Of a stretch of DNA of 30,840 bases, positions 7,062 to 15,011 are shown piece after piece. Made by a program: the position numbers and the translations under genes. The stretch lies in the NCBI GenBank assembly GCA_046160865.1, contig JBJXHG010000196.1, forward strand, positions 1-30,840, written 5' to 3'. A model generated the notes under the pieces. The model saw only the letters and a program-made list of their open reading frames with translations, searched no databases and was not told where the DNA came from. This stretch comes from JBJXHG01 sp046160865 (GTDB lineage Bacteria; Planctomycetota; UBA1135; GCA-002686595). The number at the start of each line of letters is the position of its first letter. The first letter of the stretch is position 1.

Positions 7062-8480
7062 ATGCACACGTCTCGCTTCCCACTCGCTCTCGTCGCGCTG
7101 GTCGCCGTCGCGGTCGTCGTGTGGCTCGCACTCGCACCGCACGACGCGTCGAGCGAGCTCCAATCGCCGTCGCCGACGTCCACTCGAGAACACACCGACG
7201 TGTTGTCGGCGCCGCTCGAGCGGGAGAGGCGCGAGTTCGCCGCACCTCCGGTGGTCGCCTCCGCGCTCGAAGCGACGACTACGGCGGCGAAGTCGATCGA
7301 TGAGTTGCCTCCGGGCGACCACGACGACTTCCCGCCGAGGATCGAGAGTCCCGCCGATGCGTTCGAAGTGCAGGTCGAAGATCGCGATGGGCCGCTCGTC
7401 GCCATCGATGTCGAGTTGTGGGAGCCGACCGACGATCGGCAATCGGAATGGCCGACGCCGGGATCTGCCGGCTGGCGCAGCATGCGCACCGACTCGTCGG
7501 GGCTCGCCACGTTCCGGCCTCCGCCGACGAAGCACTGCGGAGTGCGCGTGACGACGTCGGGCGGAATTGTGATCACACGCCACGTCGACGTCTTTCCCGA
7601 GGACACGAAGCGGTATCGGGTGTTCGTGCGCTTCGGCAACGCGGCCGTGTTCGGACGCGTGCACACGCAGGGCGGCACTCCGGATTCGAATGCCGAGGTG
7701 TGGATGATCCAGGGCGGCGATCAACGCGTCGTGCGCACGGATGCGCGCGGTGAGTACCGCTTCGAGAGGGTGCGCGAGCGATTCACGCTCGTCCTCGCGC
7801 GCTCGACGCCAGTGCGCAGCGACGACGGCGGCCTGGACGTGTTCACCGTCGAGGTCGGGCGGGCGCGCTTCGTGCCTCGCGTCGGCGAAGTGCGGCGCGT
7901 CGATTTCGGCTCCGTGAAGCCGCCGAGCACGTGGAGTGGGCGGTTCGTGACGAGCGACGGATCGGAGGTTCATTGGCCGCTCGAGTTCCATGTCGACGAA
8001 GTGACCCAGGGCCACACCATGGAGATCACCACGGATGCGCGCGGAACGTTCTCGATCGAGCTGCAGCCGGGCACGTACCGCGCCGCAGCCTCTCTCGCCG
8101 GCTCCTCCGCGGAGCTTGCGCGCATCGCGATCACGGAGCGCCACCTCGTACGCGACCTCGTCGTGCCGGGTGTGTGCGTGCGCGGCAACGTCCGCTACGA
8201 AGGCGAGCACGCGAACGCACCGTATCCTCCGCCAGTGCGGATCCTGCTGCGTCGCGTCGAGCCGCGGAACGACGTCGAAAGGAGCGCACCGATCGCGCGT
8301 GACGCCTACGCGCTCTTCGGGTTGGAGCGCGCGGTTTACCGCGTGCGCGTCGTCTCCAACGCGACGTTCCTTCCCACGCCGAAGGCGACGATCGCCGGTG
8401 CTCCGGCGGAGGGGCTCGAGCTCGATCTGCGCTACGGCGCGGAGGTGCGCGTGCAGGACCTCGTGATCGTGCATCCTTGA
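7062..8480 (+). CDS. Membrane-anchored carboxypeptidase-regulatory-like (Ig-fold) surface protein
   Basis: 472 residues from the ATG at 7062. This start is preferred because it places a hydrophobic segment (LALVALVAVAVVVWLAL, residues 8-24) at the N-terminus; the frame is open further upstream but that translation looks non-coding. After a Ser/Thr/Glu linker come repeated seven-stranded units of the carboxypeptidase-regulatory-like type, with hallmarks such as AVFGRVHTQGGTPDSNAEVW, followed by VVRTDARGEYRFERV, and later RGTFSIELQPGTYRAAAS. No catalytic motif is seen. Such domains act as adhesive or scaffold modules outside the cell. The same type of domain forms the outer part of the sigma-factor fusion at 25810-28002. 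The sialidase-fold gene starts 40 bases downstream. Confidence 0.75.
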   Translation: MHTSRFPLALVALVAVAVVVWLALAPHDASSELQSPSPTSTREHTDVLSAPLERERREFAAPPVVASALEATTTAAKSIDELPPGDHDDFPPRIESPADAFEVQVEDRDGPLVAIDVELWEPTDDRQSEWPTPGSAGWRSMRTDSSGLATFRPPPTKHCGVRVTTSGGIVITRHVDVFPEDTKRYRVFVRFGNAAVFGRVHTQGGTPDSNAEVWMIQGGDQRVVRTDARGEYRFERVRERFTLVLARSTPVRSDDGGLDVFTVEVGRARFVPRVGEVRRVDFGSVKPPSTWSGRFVTSDGSEVHWPLEFHVDEVTQGHTMEITTDARGTFSIELQPGTYRAAASLAGSSAELARIAITERHLVRDLVVPGVCVRGNVRYEGEHANAPYPPPVRILLRRVEPRNDVERSAPIARDAYALFGLERAVYRVRVVSNATFLPTPKATIAGAPAEGLELDLRYGAEVRVQDLVIVHP

Positions 8481-8503
8481 GCCGGCGATCCACCCAAGTG
8501 CGC

Positions 8504-8511
8504 GCTATCCT
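8504..8511 (+). promoter_or_regulatory. GCTATCCT -10-like box, near-leaderless start of the sialidase-fold gene
   Basis: GCTATCCT ends 9 bases before the ATG at 8521, with no Shine-Dalgarno sequence. Initiation 6-8 bases after a -10 hexamer would put the 5' end essentially at the start codon. The same GCTANNNT pattern precedes the genes at 13611, 18217 and 28228. Confidence 0.45.
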
Positions 8512-8520
8512 GCGCGTGCC

Positions 8521-9627
8521 ATGCTGCTTTCGATCCTCCTCGCCTCGTTCGCTTCCGCGCCGCACCCCTCCGCCGAGCCGCGCATCCTCCTCACGACACT
8601 CGACGCGCCAGCCGACGCACGCCAGCCGCAAATCACGATCATCGAGAGCACCGGCGAGTTCGCCGTCACGTTCGCGACGGCGTCTACGGTCTACTGCGCG
8701 ACGGCCGGCACGCTCGACGACTCGTTCCGCGCGCCGGTGAAGGTCGGCGACGGCGGCGTGCTCGCGCTCGGCATGCGGCGCGGTCCGCGCATCGCGGCGA
8801 CGAAGGACGCGCTCGTGATCACGGCCATCGGCGGTCCAGAAGGCCGCGGCAAGGACGGCGATGTGCTCGCGTGGCGCTCGACCGATCGCGGACGCACTTG
8901 GAGTGCGCCGGTGAAGCTCGACGACGTGCCCGCCGCCGCTCGCGAAGGTTTGCACGATCTCGCGGCGCTTCCGTCCGGCGTGACGTACTGCGCGTGGACG
9001 GACATGCGCTCGGGCGAGGCGGAGCTCTTCGGCGCGTACTCCGCCGACGGCGGCGCGACGTGGCAGAAGAATGCGCGCATCTACCGCTCGCCGTCGAAGT
9101 CGATCTGCCCGTGCTGTCCGATCGCGACCGCGCTCGACGCGAGCGGCGCGATCTTCGTGCAGTGGCGCAACCTGCTCGATGGCGCGCGCGACATCCACCG
9201 CATCGGCTCGCGCGATCAGGGTGCGACGTTCGGCGGCACACGCAAGCTCGGCAGCGCGACGTGGAAGCTCGACGTTTGTCCGATGGACGGCGGCGACATC
9301 GCCGCGAACGGCGTCGGCGAGGTCGCGTCGGTCTGGCGGCGCGAGAGCGAGCTCTACTGCACCGACGCCGCGTCGCCCGAGCGCCGCATCGCCACCGGCG
9401 AGCAAGGTGCGATCGCCTTCGGTCCGCGTGGCGTGTGGATCGCGTGGAGCGAGAAGCGCGGCGGCGCGATCTATCTCGCCGCGCCGAAGTCGGAGACGCC
9501 GCGCAAGCTGTGCGACGCGGGGAGCGACGTCGTGCTGGCCGGCTGGAAGTCGGGCGTCGCGGCGGCGTGGGAAGAGCAGGCCGGCGACAAGGTGACGCTG
9601 CGCGTCGTGCGGATCATCGATCCGTGA
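8521..9627 (+). CDS. Sialidase-superfamily (BNR/Asp-box) secreted protein
   Basis: 368 residues with an N-terminal signal peptide (MLLSILLASFASAPHPSAEP). Three Asp boxes (S-x-D-x-G-x-T-W/F) mark a six-bladed sialidase-type propeller: STDRGRTW at residues 120-127, SADGGATW at 174-181 and SRDQGATF at 230-237. Cys pairs in SICPCCP (about 194-200) and DVCPMDGGD are typical of a bacterial branch annotated as exo-alpha-sialidase whose substrates are mostly unproven. I do not see a confident catalytic Arg triad or the Tyr/Glu nucleophile pair, so true sialidase activity is not claimed. A small anchored protein gene follows after 7 bases and is surely co-transcribed. Confidence 0.8.
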   Translation: MLLSILLASFASAPHPSAEPRILLTTLDAPADARQPQITIIESTGEFAVTFATASTVYCATAGTLDDSFRAPVKVGDGGVLALGMRRGPRIAATKDALVITAIGGPEGRGKDGDVLAWRSTDRGRTWSAPVKLDDVPAAAREGLHDLAALPSGVTYCAWTDMRSGEAELFGAYSADGGATWQKNARIYRSPSKSICPCCPIATALDASGAIFVQWRNLLDGARDIHRIGSRDQGATFGGTRKLGSATWKLDVCPMDGGDIAANGVGEVASVWRRESELYCTDAASPERRIATGEQGAIAFGPRGVWIAWSEKRGGAIYLAAPKSETPRKLCDAGSDVVLAGWKSGVAAAWEEQAGDKVTLRVVRIIDP

Positions 9628-9638
9628 GGTTGTCGTGA
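9625..9638 (+). repeat. 14-bp direct repeat, copy 1
   Basis: TGAGGTTGTCGTGA occurs here and again at 10247-10260. This copy spans the sialidase-fold stop codon, the GAGG ribosome site and the GTG start of the next gene. The two copies bracket that gene, 622 bases apart. Confidence 0.6.
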
Positions 9639-10219
9639 GCACGAACACCGCCGCGGCGACTCGTCTTCCGTTCACGCGCTCGTTGCGCATTGTGCGATGG
9701 TCGCTCGCGATCGTGCTCGTCGCGACGGTTGCGTTCACGGGCCTCGGCGTGCTCGATGAAGCGTGCGACACGAGCAGCAACCCGTTCCTCGTCCTCGCGG
9801 GCAATTACCAAGGCGATTGGGTGCTCACAGAACAATCACGCACGAAGCATCCCGAACACGCGTCTGCGCGAGAGCGCCTTCGCTTGCGCGTGACCGAGCC
9901 GGTCCAAGCGCTCGACGAAGCGGGCTACCGCAAACGGATGCCCGCGAAGCCGTTCGACGTCGCGCGCGTCGTCGTCGCCTGGAACGATGTCGAAGCTCCG
10001 TGCCTCGTGCGCGTGGAGGCCTCGTGGCCGCTGCCGCGCGTCGTCTACCAATCGACGGAGAAGCCATTCGGCGACGTCGGCTATGGCAGCTACTTCGCGA
10101 TCGCGATGGACTCGAGTCTCTCGCCCGCGCGTGAGCGCCTCTACGTCGGGCTCGGCGACGACATCCACCTCTCGTACGCACGCGGCGACGCGCCGTGGTA
10201 CTGGCGGGTAATCGACTGA
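9635..10219 (+). CDS. Hypothetical protein with one N-terminal membrane helix
   Basis: 194 residues from a GTG start; GAGG at 9626-9629 gives a 5-base spacing and decides this start. One hydrophobic helix (about residues 22-41, IVRWSLAIVLVATVAFTGLGVL) would anchor it with the remainder outside the cytoplasm. The outer part (NPFLVLAGNYQGDWVLTEQ onward) is mixed alpha/beta with no family I recognise; two Cys (about residues 47 and 126) could form a disulfide. It follows the sialidase-fold gene by 7 bases, so a shared role at the envelope is likely. No function is assigned. Confidence 0.7.
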   Translation: MSTNTAAATRLPFTRSLRIVRWSLAIVLVATVAFTGLGVLDEACDTSSNPFLVLAGNYQGDWVLTEQSRTKHPEHASARERLRLRVTEPVQALDEAGYRKRMPAKPFDVARVVVAWNDVEAPCLVRVEASWPLPRVVYQSTEKPFGDVGYGSYFAIAMDSSLSPARERLYVGLGDDIHLSYARGDAPWYWRVID

Positions 10220-10246
10220 CGCGTTGCTGCACGCCTCTTCGAATCA

Positions 10247-10260
10247 TGAGGTTGTCGTGA
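10247..10260 (+). repeat. 14-bp direct repeat, copy 2
   Basis: Second copy of TGAGGTTGTCGTGA, 28 bases after the stop of the hypothetical gene. Here it has no gene behind it: the in-frame ATG-AGG-TTG-TCG-TGA is a 4-codon frame only. Confidence 0.6.
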
Positions 10261-10393
10261 CGATGCGGGTCGGTGCGTCGGGTTGACGTCGCTCGCGCGC
10301 GCGCCACGGCGAGTGAGTGCCAACGGCGAGCTGCGAAGGTCCAGTCGAGCGTAGGCAGCTGCGAGGGGGCCCCGCCGTTTAAAGCGCTTCTTC

Positions 10394-10447
10394 GCGCGGG
10401 CAGACCCGCGCTACGCGCAAGGGGGCGCGGCAGACCGCGCTACGCGC
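10394..10447. repeat. Two tandem REP-like palindromes, probable bidirectional terminator
   Basis: GCGCGGG-CAGA-CCCGCGC (10394-10411) is a perfect 7-bp hairpin. GCGCGG-CAGA-CCGCGC (10425-10440) is a perfect 6-bp hairpin with the same CAGA loop. Both are followed by TACGCGC, so the pair is a tandem repeat of about 23-25 bases. They sit between convergent genes and the second runs into the last codons of the RnfD-like gene. A similar palindrome lies at 25581-25604. The rest of the gap (10220-10393) shows no gene. Confidence 0.65.
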
Positions 10448-12126
10448 TACTTCAGGCGACCGAGACTCTCGCACGCCTCACGGTTGCCGCGCGCGCAACC
10501 TTGCTCGAAGAGCATGCGCGCGCGCGCCGGATCGAGCGGCCGGCCCTTGCCGAGCTCGTAGGCGCGACCGACCAAGAAGTAGATCGCGCCGTCGGTCGGC
10601 TCGGCGCACGCCTGCTCGAGCTGATCGAAGGCCTGCGTGACGACCTTCGAGTCGCCCGCTCGCTCCGAGCCGAGGTACATCGTGGCGAGATTCGCTGAGC
10701 CCGCGAGGCTCTTGCCCTTGGACGCTTGCGCGTAGTAGCGCGCCGCGGTCGTCGGATCCTTCTCGACGAGCTTGCCTTCGAGGTAGAGGTTGCCGAGCTC
10801 GTTCCATGCGGGCGCGGATCCGTCGCGCGCGTGCGACTTCAACACCTCGAGCAAGCCGTGCACGGCGTTGTGCTTCCCTTCGTCGACGGCGCGCTTCCAG
10901 AATTCGTACGTGCCGCCGGGGTGCCGGCCCTGAACGAAGCCCGCGCTCAACATCCACAGGAACAGCACCGACCAGCCGCTCATGTGGATCCAGTTCAGCT
11001 TGCGCGGTTGGAACGCGGCTTCCCACCGGCTGAACGTGCCGGCAACGCCTTGTTGCGCCAAGCGATCGATCCACTTCACGCTCAGATTGAGGATCGGGAT
11101 CGGCAGCAGCTTGTCGTAGATCGTCGGCTGACCGAGGCTCGAAAGCAGGCCGTAGAACGCGAACGTCAACAGGCCGTAGAGCGCACCGAACATCACCTTG
11201 CCCGCGTTGCTGCGCGGCGACGTCGACGGATCCGTCACGAGCAAGTGCAAGCCGAGGAACACCGGCGCCGGGATGTTCGAGAAGATGAAGAAGTACGTCC
11301 CGGTGCTCCAGAAGTACACGAGGCTCAAGAGCCCGAGCATCGCCGCGGCCGAGAGCGTCATCAGCGTGACGGAGAAGAAGTACTGGACGACCAGGCCCAG
11401 GACGAAGATCAACAGGTAGATCTTCGGCGGCTGCGCGAACGAGTCCGCGATCTTGCCGCCCCACGTCAGGTCTGTCGTTCCGGTCGCGAGCAGCACGACC
11501 GCGAAGAGCGCGAGCGAGAACGCGGACGGGTTGAAGACGTGCGTCGTGCGTCCGTCGCGCGTCCACTTCACGAACGCCTTGCCGAGCGCGGCGCACGCGA
11601 TCAGCACGAACTGGAACACGAACCAGTCGTCCTTGAAGCACAGGAAGACGTTCGTGCTGAGGATGATGGGCAGCGGCCCGCAACCGAAACGGAACGTCTG
11701 CTTGCGCGACCACGACAGCAGCGCGTCGAACGCGTAGAAGAACACGAGCTGCGACAGGATCAGCGGTATCTGCAGATACACCTGCGGCCAGTACTGCGCC
11801 CAGTAGGCGTAGACGCAGAGCTGAACAGCGCCCTGGATGTAGTGCGCGCGCGAGAGCGGGACGAGCTCGACCCGCAGGCTGCGCAGGTCGCCCTTCGTGC
11901 GCGCCCACAACACGCCGATCCACGTCAGCAGCCCTGCCGCCGCGCCGGCGAACGCCCACACGAGGTTTTGGTTGTCGTGCACGCGCGGGAGCAGCACCGC
12001 GCTGAGCAGCAGCAGCGTGAATCCGAGCGGCAGGTACGGGAACGTCAGCCAACGCGGCGCGTCGTCCGGAACCGGCGCGCCGGCGCACCGTTCGGGCTCG
12101 AGTCCACACAGGGTCGGGGGGGTCAT
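10447..12126 (-). CDS. RnfD/NqrB-like multi-pass membrane protein fused to Sel1 repeats
   Basis: 559 residues. About residues 28-330 hold some nine or ten hydrophobic helices. The segment HLLVTDPSTSPRSNAGKVMFGALYG (TDPSTS at 298-303) matches stand-alone members of the RnfD/NqrB family, membrane subunits that carry covalent FMN in ion-pumping Rnf and Nqr complexes. Whether flavin binds here is unknown. After a final helix (about residues 385-405) the C-terminus has Sel1/TPR-like helix pairs: WNELGNLYLEGKLVEKD, ANLATMYLG and GRAYELGKGRPLD (about 435-559), a protein-interaction scaffold. No other rnf or nqr subunit is present in the window. It lies downstream of LysR and Rieske genes on the same strand (141-base gap). 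Confidence 0.75.
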   Translation of the reverse strand: MTPPTLCGLEPERCAGAPVPDDAPRWLTFPYLPLGFTLLLLSAVLLPRVHDNQNLVWAFAGAAAGLLTWIGVLWARTKGDLRSLRVELVPLSRAHYIQGAVQLCVYAYWAQYWPQVYLQIPLILSQLVFFYAFDALLSWSRKQTFRFGCGPLPIILSTNVFLCFKDDWFVFQFVLIACAALGKAFVKWTRDGRTTHVFNPSAFSLALFAVVLLATGTTDLTWGGKIADSFAQPPKIYLLIFVLGLVVQYFFSVTLMTLSAAAMLGLLSLVYFWSTGTYFFIFSNIPAPVFLGLHLLVTDPSTSPRSNAGKVMFGALYGLLTFAFYGLLSSLGQPTIYDKLLPIPILNLSVKWIDRLAQQGVAGTFSRWEAAFQPRKLNWIHMSGWSVLFLWMLSAGFVQGRHPGGTYEFWKRAVDEGKHNAVHGLLEVLKSHARDGSAPAWNELGNLYLEGKLVEKDPTTAARYYAQASKGKSLAGSANLATMYLGSERAGDSKVVTQAFDQLEQACAEPTDGAIYFLVGRAYELGKGRPLDPARARMLFEQGCARGNREACESLGRLK

Positions 12127-12267
12127 GCTCTCAGCTCGAGTGGCATGGTTGTCGCGTCGTGAGCGCTGGATCCGCGTCGTGCGCCATCGCGACGGTCGAA
12201 TCGGGATGATCCGCTGGATGTGCGCATCTGTCTACCGGCGTTCCGGCGGACGTGCGCGACGGTGTGG

Positions 12268-13182
12268 CTACTTGCGAGCGCGAGCCGGTTTGGCGATCGC
12301 GGCCTCGACGTACTCGATGAACTTGCGCGCGGCCGGGCTCGGCTCGTTCTCGCGCGGCGTGAGGAACCCGAACTCGATCGGCTCCACGCGCCCTGCGAGC
12401 TGGATCGCGCGCAGCCCGAACGACTCACGGCCCTTCAATACGATCGGCGGCAAGATGGTCGGAATTCCGGCGGCCAGCACCGTCTGCAACGTCGAGTCGA
12501 TCGTGCCGATCTCGAACGCCACGCGCCCGCGCACCTTGGCCGTGCGCAGCATCTCGTCGACCAACCCGCGCATGTCGAACACGTGCTGGAGCACGACGAG
12601 CGGAACGCGCTCGAGATCGCGCACGGCGAGCCTGCGCCGCCGCGCGAGAGCGTGATCGGCTGCCACGATGAGCGCGAGCCGCTCGGTGAGCATGCGCCGG
12701 TAGCGCAAGTTCGGCGACGTGTGCGACACGATCCCGAGGCCCAGGTCGAAGCGCCCCGTCTCGACCTCGATCTCGATCTCGCGCGACGGCCGCTGGTGAA
12801 CCGACACCGTCAAGCCCGGGAAGTCGCGCGCGAGCGCGCCGAGCGCCGGTGGAACCCACGCGAGCGAGAGCGCCGGAATCACGCCGACTTCGACGTGGCC
12901 CGTCAGCCGGTCGGCGACATCGCGCACGGAGTCGCGCGCTTCGTCGAGCTTGCGCAGCACGACCTCGGCGTTCTTCTGGAACGCGACGCCGGCGTTGGTG
13001 AGCCGAATGCGCTTGCCAAGTCGCTGGAAGAGCGGCGTCCCGAGCAGCTTCTCGAGATCCTTCATCTGCTGCGAGACGTTCGGCTGCGTGACGTGCAACT
13101 GCTCGGCCGCGCGCGTGAAGTTCTCCGTCCGCGCGACGGCCAAGAAGTAGCGCAGGTGGCGGATCTCGATCGACGGGCTCAT
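12268..13182 (-). CDS. LysR-family transcriptional regulator
   Basis: 304 residues, the normal length for the family. Residues 6-65 form the winged helix-turn-helix (RHLRYFLAVARTENFTRAAE, then LHVTQPNVSQQMKDLEKLLG and PLFQRLGKRIRLTNAG). The effector domain of the periplasmic-binding-protein type 2 fold starts near residue 93 (GHVEVGVIPALSL). These proteins bind as tetramers and sense a small metabolite; the CynR/CbbR-like effector cannot be identified. The start at 13182 gives the standard N-terminus. It lies 45 bases downstream of the Rieske gene, so it probably shares its transcript, and 141 bases upstream of the RnfD-like gene, a plausible target. Confidence 0.93.
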   Translation of the reverse strand: MSPSIEIRHLRYFLAVARTENFTRAAEQLHVTQPNVSQQMKDLEKLLGTPLFQRLGKRIRLTNAGVAFQKNAEVVLRKLDEARDSVRDVADRLTGHVEVGVIPALSLAWVPPALGALARDFPGLTVSVHQRPSREIEIEVETGRFDLGLGIVSHTSPNLRYRRMLTERLALIVAADHALARRRRLAVRDLERVPLVVLQHVFDMRGLVDEMLRTAKVRGRVAFEIGTIDSTLQTVLAAGIPTILPPIVLKGRESFGLRAIQLAGRVEPIEFGFLTPRENEPSPAARKFIEYVEAAIAKPARARK

Positions 13183-13227
13183 GGAGTCGTGCGCGGAATG
13201 TGGACGCCGCGCGTGGGCGTGTCGCGC

Positions 13228-13581
13228 TCAGGTCCAAACCTCGGCGTCACCGTCGCGCTCGCGAACGCGGTACCGCGTCGCGTCCTTGCACATCCGGTCC
13301 TCCTCGGTCTTGCCCGTCTTCGGATCGAACTTGTAGTTGTGCAGCGGACACAGCGCGCGCTTCCCGTCGACGAGCGGTCCGTCGATGATCCGTCCGCCTT
13401 CGTGCGGACAGCGGGCGTCGAGCGCGTACAAGGCGCCGTCGACTCGGCACAACACGATCTGCTTGCCGCCCGCGAGCGGATCGCCGATGTCGATCTTCTT
13501 CGCGTGGCCTTCCTTCAATTTGCCTGCGCCTTGTATGAGCGCGGGGCGTCCGCGGAAGAGTTCGAGCAGTCGATCCAGCAT
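13228..13581 (-). CDS. Rieske [2Fe-2S] ferredoxin-type protein
   Basis: 117 residues. The two Rieske cluster-binding motifs are intact: C58-P-H60-EGG and C78-PLH81-NYKFD. The first Cys/His and the second Cys/His ligate the two irons. The small size, absence of a signal peptide and surrounding strands match NirD-like or dioxygenase-type soluble ferredoxins rather than the bc1 subunit. It would pass single electrons to an unknown partner in the cytoplasm; the RnfD-like membrane flavoprotein encoded downstream is a candidate. Transcription would start from the palindromic box at 13588-13599, whose minus-strand reading ends 7 bases before the ATG. Confidence 0.93.
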   Translation of the reverse strand: MLDRLLELFRGRPALIQGAGKLKEGHAKKIDIGDPLAGGKQIVLCRVDGALYALDARCPHEGGRIIDGPLVDGKRALCPLHNYKFDPKTGKTEEDRMCKDATRYRVRERDGDAEVWT

Positions 13582-13587
13582 GGGCTC

Positions 13588-13599
13588 GATGCTAGCATC
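13588..13599. promoter_or_regulatory. Palindromic GATGCTAGCATC: symmetric bidirectional -10 element
   Basis: A perfect 12-base palindrome fills the middle of the 29-base gap between two divergent genes. Both strands read GCTAGCAT. The TAGCAT hexamer ends 12 bases before the plus-strand ATG (13611) and 7 bases before the minus-strand ATG (13581). Symmetric -10 boxes driving divergent transcription are known in bacteria. The gap is too short for separate promoters with leaders. Confidence 0.55.
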
Positions 13600-13610
13600 C
13601 GCCGCGCGCG

Positions 13611-15005
13611 ATGAAGCCGGTCCTCCTCGTCGACGTCGTCGGCCTCACACCGCGCTGGATCGGCGACCGAACACCGCACCTCGCCGCGCTCGCGCGCGCC
13701 GGCGCGTCCGCGCCGATGTCGACCGTGCTGCCGGCCGTGACGTGCAGCGCGCAGGCGACCATGCTCACGGGAAAATCGCCGTCCGCGCACGGCGCCGTCG
13801 GCAACGGCTGGTTCGCGCGCGACACGGGCGACATCGCTCTGTGGCGTCAATCGAACGCGCTCGTCGCGGGCGAGAAGCTGTACGAGACGGCGCGGCGGCT
13901 CGATCCCTCGTTCACGTGCGCGAAGATCTTCTGGTGGTGGAATCTCGGCGCCGCCGTCGACTGGTCGGTCACACCGCGTCCGTTCTATCCCGCGGACGGC
14001 CGCAAGATCCCCGCGATCTACGGCGCACCGTCCGACTACGCCAGCGAGCTCGAGCGCGAGCTAGGGCGCTTTCCCTTCTTCGATTTCTGGGGGCCGAAGT
14101 CCGGGATTCGCTCGAGCCGTTGGCTCGCCGACGCGGCGATCCACACGCTCGCGAAGCAGAAGCCGTCGCTGACGATGGTCTACCTCCCCCACCTCGACTA
14201 CGACTTCCAGCGCTTCGGCCCGGAGGATGCGCGCTGCGCGCGCGCGGTCGAGCAAGTCGACGTGCTCGTCGGCGACCTCCGCCAAGCGGCGAACGCGCAC
14301 GGCGCCGAGATCGTGATCGTCAGCGAGTACGGCATCACCGCCGTCGAGCGTCCCGTCCACGTCAATCTCGCGCTGCGGTCGGCCGGCTTGCTCACCGCGC
14401 GGCCGACTCCGGCCGGCGACGTGCTCGACGTGTTCGCGAGCCAAGCGTTCGCCGTCGCGGATCACCAGGTCGCGCACGTGTACTGCAAGGATGCACGCGC
14501 GCTCGAGCGGGCGCTCCAAGTGTTGAAGGGACTGCCCGGCGTCGACCACATCTACGGCCGAGCCGCGCTCGCCGGCATCGGACTCGATCACGCGCGCAGC
14601 GGCGACCTCGTGCTCGTCGCCGAGCGCGACGCTTGGTTCACCTACTACTACTGGAACGGTGAAGCGGCCGAGCCCGACTTCGCGCGCACGGTCGACATCC
14701 ACCGCAAGCCGGGCTACGACCCGTGCGAGCTGTTCGTCGATCCGGCGATCCCGGTGCCGCACTTCCGCATCGCGCAGCGCCTGCTGCAGAAGCAGCTCGG
14801 CTTCCGCTACTTGATGGACGTGATCCCGCTGAATGCGTCGCTCGTGCGCGGCAGTCACGGACGCTTGCCGGACGATCCGCGCGATGGACCGATCTTCATG
14901 AGCTCGCGCTCGTTCGCGGACAGCGGCGGCGAGCCTGCGAACGGCCTCGTCGACATGCACTCGGTGCCAGCGCGGGTGCTCGCGCTGCTCGCGCGCGCGA
15001 GATAG
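13611..15005 (+). CDS. Alkaline phosphatase superfamily phosphodiesterase/pyrophosphatase-like protein
   Basis: 464 residues, no signal peptide. It has the alkaline-phosphatase-superfamily core of the nucleotide pyrophosphatase/phosphodiesterase branch: metal-binding D8 in LLVDVVGL, the nucleophile Thr44 in PAVTCSAQATMLTGK, and HLDYDFQRFGP (D198 region). Where most members have S-D-H-G, this one reads SEYG (238-241), changing two metal-ligand positions; the later His in RPVHVN may supply a ligand. Similar proteins occur in ebo-type prenyl/secondary-metabolite clusters, but none of the other ebo genes is here. The substrate is unknown. The start follows the palindromic -10 box by 12 bases. The MFS gene begins 6 bases after its stop, so the two form an operon. 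Confidence 0.85.
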   Translation: MKPVLLVDVVGLTPRWIGDRTPHLAALARAGASAPMSTVLPAVTCSAQATMLTGKSPSAHGAVGNGWFARDTGDIALWRQSNALVAGEKLYETARRLDPSFTCAKIFWWWNLGAAVDWSVTPRPFYPADGRKIPAIYGAPSDYASELERELGRFPFFDFWGPKSGIRSSRWLADAAIHTLAKQKPSLTMVYLPHLDYDFQRFGPEDARCARAVEQVDVLVGDLRQAANAHGAEIVIVSEYGITAVERPVHVNLALRSAGLLTARPTPAGDVLDVFASQAFAVADHQVAHVYCKDARALERALQVLKGLPGVDHIYGRAALAGIGLDHARSGDLVLVAERDAWFTYYYWNGEAAEPDFARTVDIHRKPGYDPCELFVDPAIPVPHFRIAQRLLQKQLGFRYLMDVIPLNASLVRGSHGRLPDDPRDGPIFMSSRSFADSGGEPANGLVDMHSVPARVLALLARAR

Positions 15006-15011
15006 CCAGTC

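Noticed and set aside
10220..10393. Small gene or RNA between the convergent genes
   Set aside because: Only very short frames without protein character; the notable content is the 14-base repeat and, further on, the REP-like hairpins.
12127..12267. Separate promoter for the RnfD-like gene
   Set aside because: No convincing -10/-35 pair or palindrome beyond short CCGG repeats; transcription from upstream cannot be excluded.
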